From Paenibacillus sp. FSL R7-0337 (GTDB lineage Bacteria > Bacillota > Bacilli > Paenibacillales > Paenibacillaceae), in NCBI RefSeq assembly GCF_037969875.1, contig NZ_CP150218.1, positions 5,270,001 to 5,334,000 of the forward strand: a stretch of DNA of 64,000 bases, read 5' to 3'. Of the stretch, positions 60,779 through 64,000 are shown piece after piece. The position numbers were made by a program, and so were the translations under genes. The notes under the pieces were generated by a model that was not told the DNA's origin, searched no databases, and saw only the letters and a program-made list of their open reading frames with translations. Position 1 is the first letter of the stretch, and each line of letters starts with the position of its first letter.

Positions 60779-62368
60779 TTACAGGTTAGCGTGCTTCTCC
60801 TGCTCGCGCAGCTCGATTCTGCGGATTTTTCCGGAGGTAGTCTTCGGCAGATCCGTAATGTATTCGATTTTGCGCGGATATTTGTAGGGGGCGGTCTGCT
60901 CCTTCACATGGGCTTGCAGCTCTTTGGTCAGCTCCGGTGTTCCGGCATGGCCGTCCTTGAGTACAATAAAAGCCTTGACGACGGACCCGCGGATCTCATC
61001 CGGGCTTGCGACTACGGCACATTCCTTAACGAGGGTATGCTTCATCAGCGCCTCTTCGACCTCGAACGGCCCGATCGTGTAGCCCGAGCTGATGATGATG
61101 TCATCGCCGCGCCCCTCGAACCAGAAATAGCCGTCCTCATCCTTGCGCGCCCGGTCGCCCGTTACAAAATACTCCCCATGCGAGCAGTTCGCTTTGCGCT
61201 CAGGATCTTTGTAGTAGTTCTGGAACAATGCAGGCATGCTCAGATGTACGGCGATATCACCGACCACTCCGGCCGGCAGCGGATGTCCGTCCTCGTCGAT
61301 CACTTCGACAATGCCCGGAGCAATCGATTTGCCCATGGAGCCGACCCGGATCGGTTCATCCTTCAGCGCTGCGATGATGAGTGTGCTCTCTGTTTGTCCA
61401 TAGCCGTCACGGATTGTAATATTGAAGTGTTGCTGGAAGGTATGAATCACTTCCTGATTCAGCGGTTCACCGGCGGATACAGCGCAGCGCAGATTGGACA
61501 GATCGTAGTCTGCCAGACCTTCTGTCTTCGCCATCAGGCGGTATTCTGTCGGTGTGCAGCATAATACCTGGATCTTCTCGTCCTGCAGCAGCTGCAGGTA
61601 GCGTTCCGGATGGAAGGCTCCGTTATAGACAAAGCCAGTTACCCCATTGCCGAGTACCGTCAGAAACGGACTCCAGATCCACTTCTGCCACCCCGGTGCG
61701 GCTGTGGCCCAGACCGTATCTGATTCACGGATATCGAACCAGAGGGAGGAAGTGATCCGCAGATGAGCATATCCCCAGCCGTGCGTGTGAACTACTGCTT
61801 TGGGATTGCCGGTGGTTCCGGAGGTATAGGCCAGAATGGCGATATCATCGCGGCGGCTGGCAACCGTAGGGTAAGAAACTGCTTGTCCTTCCATTAGACC
61901 TTCCAGGTCGATCCAGCCTTCTTCAGGCTCAGCCGCACCGCTGGAGACGGACAGCTGGTAGTCCAATGCGGGAAGATCATCGGAGATTTTGTTGACTTCT
62001 CCGGTAGCCTCAGACCAGACAATAACGGCCCGTGCTTCAGAGTGGCGGAGCCGGTATGAGAGATCCTTCGCCCGCAGCATTTCAGACGAAGGGATAACAG
62101 CCAGTCCCAGCTTCAGGCAGGCCAGATATATCGCATAGGCGATGATGCGGCGGGGGACCATGACCAGGACCCGGTCGCCTTGCGTAAGTCCGAGGCCGGC
62201 CAGTCCGCCGGCGAGACGGTTAGCCTGAGCCATGAGCGCACCATAGGTGATTTGCTCCAGGCTCCCATTTTCATGTAACCATTTAATTGCAATCTTATCT
62301 TCAGGATGCTGCTCCATTTCCGAAGTGAGATTGTAGAATTCAGGTGCGATCCAGCGTTGATTATCCAA
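60779..62368 (-). CDS. Acyl-CoA synthetase (AMP-forming), medium/branched-chain type
   Basis: 529 residues of the ANL superfamily: AYTSGTTGNPKAVVHTHG (phosphate loop), DGYGQTES, YFVTGDRARKDEDGYFWFEGRGDDIIISSGYTIGP in the hinge region and the C-terminal catalytic lysine in LPKTTSGKIRR. It activates a carboxylic acid to its CoA ester through an adenylate; medium-chain or branched acids fit the AcsM/MbcS-like pattern. The start is TTG, with AGGAGAGG 5 bases upstream on the minus strand. Confidence 0.9.
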   Translation of the reverse strand: MDNQRWIAPEFYNLTSEMEQHPEDKIAIKWLHENGSLEQITYGALMAQANRLAGGLAGLGLTQGDRVLVMVPRRIIAYAIYLACLKLGLAVIPSSEMLRAKDLSYRLRHSEARAVIVWSEATGEVNKISDDLPALDYQLSVSSGAAEPEEGWIDLEGLMEGQAVSYPTVASRRDDIAILAYTSGTTGNPKAVVHTHGWGYAHLRITSSLWFDIRESDTVWATAAPGWQKWIWSPFLTVLGNGVTGFVYNGAFHPERYLQLLQDEKIQVLCCTPTEYRLMAKTEGLADYDLSNLRCAVSAGEPLNQEVIHTFQQHFNITIRDGYGQTESTLIIAALKDEPIRVGSMGKSIAPGIVEVIDEDGHPLPAGVVGDIAVHLSMPALFQNYYKDPERKANCSHGEYFVTGDRARKDEDGYFWFEGRGDDIIISSGYTIGPFEVEEALMKHTLVKECAVVASPDEIRGSVVKAFIVLKDGHAGTPELTKELQAHVKEQTAPYKYPRKIEYITDLPKTTSGKIRRIELREQEKHANL

Positions 62369-62597
62369 ATGAACCTCTCCTATTATAAGTAATGATGTAT
62401 CTGTTAACTACAGTATAGCACGTTCTCCTAGTACCAGATGCTAATCGGCTCATAGGGAAGCGGAGAATGTTCTGTGACAGTCTTTATTTTGAAACATCTT
62501 GATGCGTACAGGCTCCCTGAAGGTATTTTTAACCGGATAAGGGGACCATACATTAGAGCCCTTCACGCAGCGAAGCGGCAGAAAGCAGGCCATTGCA

Positions 62598-63155
62598 ATG
62601 GACGAGAATACAATGATCAATGAGACAACTATTCATGAAGCAGGCATTAGTGAAGTGGAATTCAATGAAATATTCGCGATCATGGAAGCCTCTTTTCCGG
62701 TAAGTGAGATTAGAACCCGCACCGGGCAGCAGGCTTTGCTGGATCGGCCGAATTATCATCTGTATACCAGCAAGGATGCGGAGGGGGAGATACTGGCTTT
62801 TTTGGCGGCATGGGAGTTACCCGAGCTGCGGTTCATCGAGCATATTGCCGTGAATCCCGAGTGCCGGAGCGGAGGGATCGGCCGTAAGCTGATGAGCAGC
62901 TACCTTATGCGTTCGGACAAGCCGGTGCTGCTTGAGGTAGAGCCGCCGGACGGTGAGCTGGAACAGAGAAGAATCGGATTCTACGAGCGGCTGGGCTTTT
63001 ACCTGAATCCCTATAACTATATGCAGCCGCCACTGCGTGCAGGGCAAGCCGATCTTCCGCTGCGCATTATGACCTACCCGGAGCCGGTGACGATGAAAGA
63101 GTTCCGCCGATTTAGAGATATTTTGTATACAGAGGTGTATGGGGTGGGCGTTTGA
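62598..63155 (+). CDS. GNAT acetyltransferase
   Basis: 185 residues. IEHIAVNPECRSGGIGRKLMSSYL is the acetyl-CoA loop and EQRRIGFYERLGFYLNPYNYMQPPL the C-terminal GNAT motif. The substrate is unknown. The ribosome site is weak (AGGCC); ATG at 62613 is an alternative start. Confidence 0.88.
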   Translation: MDENTMINETTIHEAGISEVEFNEIFAIMEASFPVSEIRTRTGQQALLDRPNYHLYTSKDAEGEILAFLAAWELPELRFIEHIAVNPECRSGGIGRKLMSSYLMRSDKPVLLEVEPPDGELEQRRIGFYERLGFYLNPYNYMQPPLRAGQADLPLRIMTYPEPVTMKEFRRFRDILYTEVYGVGV

Positions 63156-63259
63156 ATTACTTCTTTACAATCCGGATACAAGTTAGAAACAAGTTAATGG
63201 TTTAATGAATTCATAGCAAGGAACACACTAACATCACAGGCTAAGGGAGACGATATTCA

Positions 63260-63976
63260 ATGAAAAGCAAAAAAATGATCATAGCAACGATGGTATTCGG
63301 AATGGCCGTTACAGGTTCAGCAGGGGTCTACGCAGGAACGAACATGCAGAAGATCAGCGCCTATCTTAACCACGGCATCGGGTTCAAAGTTAACGGAGCG
63401 GCCTATACTCCGGTTGATAACAACGGCAAAACAATGGCGCCAATCACTTATAAGGATACAACGTATCTTCCGGTCCGGGCGATGGCAGATGCACTGAAGG
63501 TACCGGTGACATTCAATGCCTCCACGAATGAAGTTATCCTTGGAACTGGAACAGGGGCGACAACGCCGGATAATGGTTCAGCTGTGAAGCTGACGGCGGT
63601 AGAATACAGTGCGGCGCAGAAGGAGCAGATTGCTAAGGCGTTTGCGAACTTCGAGGGTTTTGAGACAGCCTATGCCCCGACACAGATGGTCAGCGGAGAT
63701 GCCTTCCAGAAGGTTGCGGGCGGTGATGACGGCGTAAGCTTCCTGTTCAATAAAATGCGTGTAAATGTCTCGCCGCGTGACTATTCCGATGGATATGACA
63801 GTAGTACAGTGAAGCTCTCCAATGGAACAGAGGCGAAATGGTATACCCCTTCGGATACGCCAATGCTGACCTTCAAGCTGGCAGACCGTTTTGTAACCAT
63901 CAGCTCCGCTGACAAATCACTCAGCAAAGCACAAATCGAGAAAGTGGCAGTGGGCGTAACGAAGCTGAGCAAATAA
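63260..63976 (+). CDS. Secreted stalk-domain (copper amine oxidase N-like) protein
   Basis: 238 residues. A signal peptide (KSKKMI, hydrophobic, ending near VYAG at 26) precedes a copper-amine-oxidase-N-like stalk domain: GFKVNGAAYTPVDNNGKTMAPITYKDTTYLPVRAMADALKVPVTFNASTNEVILG. The remaining 120 residues are an uncharacterised secreted domain. Stalk domains are common on Paenibacillus cell-surface proteins. GGGAG lies 10 bases before the ATG. Confidence 0.85.
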   Translation: MKSKKMIIATMVFGMAVTGSAGVYAGTNMQKISAYLNHGIGFKVNGAAYTPVDNNGKTMAPITYKDTTYLPVRAMADALKVPVTFNASTNEVILGTGTGATTPDNGSAVKLTAVEYSAAQKEQIAKAFANFEGFETAYAPTQMVSGDAFQKVAGGDDGVSFLFNKMRVNVSPRDYSDGYDSSTVKLSNGTEAKWYTPSDTPMLTFKLADRFVTISSADKSLSKAQIEKVAVGVTKLSK

Positions 63977-64000
63977 TTACTACTCCTTCTATAGAATAGA

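Overview
The window looks like chromosome of a Paenibacillus-type member of the Bacillota. The signs are S-layer homology repeats, a secreted GH11 xylanase close to Bacillus XynA, GGAGG-type ribosome sites with frequent TTG/GTG starts, many paralogous AraC regulators and GNAT acetyltransferases, and a paeninodin-type lasso peptide cluster. I see no rRNA, tRNA, CRISPR array, transposase or prophage gene.

Layout. 1-2.9 kb: 3' end of an SLH-domain surface protein, a Nudix hydrolase and an AraC regulator. 3.1-6.3 kb: a GH105 plus GH112 pair that probably takes apart rhamnogalacturonan-I oligosaccharides by hydrolysis and then phosphorolysis. 6.5-9.8 kb: an AraC/GyrI-like regulator, an HTH-less GyrI-like protein and YaaA. 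10-13.6 kb: a giant alpha-solenoid protein followed by the stump of an acetyltransferase gene. 14.1-18.8 kb: sugar-related genes: a ROK regulator, a sorbitol/xylitol-type dehydrogenase, the xylanase under an apparent CcpA (cre) site, and a SUMF1-fold lipoprotein. 19-24 kb: a membrane glycosyltransferase with an overlapping small lipoprotein gene, then small enzymes and regulators. 24.3-29.4 kb: a heterodimeric ABC exporter and a divergent amino-acid permease. 29.7-38.7 kb: a DUF4003 protein, a GH94-type phosphorylase with an aldo/keto reductase, a stress SDR and an ABC/FtsX pair. 39.3-45.1 kb: a five-gene oligopeptide ABC importer. 45.3-49 kb: a mannosyltransferase-like membrane protein, a YgjP-like metalloprotein and two acetyltransferases.

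49.2-56.4 kb is the most distinctive region: a lasso peptide operon (cyclase, precursor, HPr-kinase-like tailoring kinase, RRE protein, B2 leader peptidase, ABC exporter) with a convergent nucleotidyltransferase gene. The precursor predicts a 22-residue core with an Ala1-Asp9 ring and a C-terminal serine, the residue phosphorylated in paeninodin. 56.6-64 kb is ordinary accessory and housekeeping sequence (DUF554, quinone oxidoreductase, HEAT-like, CPBP protease, acyl-CoA synthetase, GNAT, stalk-domain protein).

The intergenic DNA carries three repeat families. One is a roughly 100-bp element ending in a nested hairpin, with five copies all in the same orientation, one of them inside the lasso operon. 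The second consists of degenerate 18-22 bp units in two clusters. The third is a three-unit 51-bp tandem array just after the lasso exporter gene. All functions are inferred from sequence motifs and family knowledge; nothing was searched or computed.
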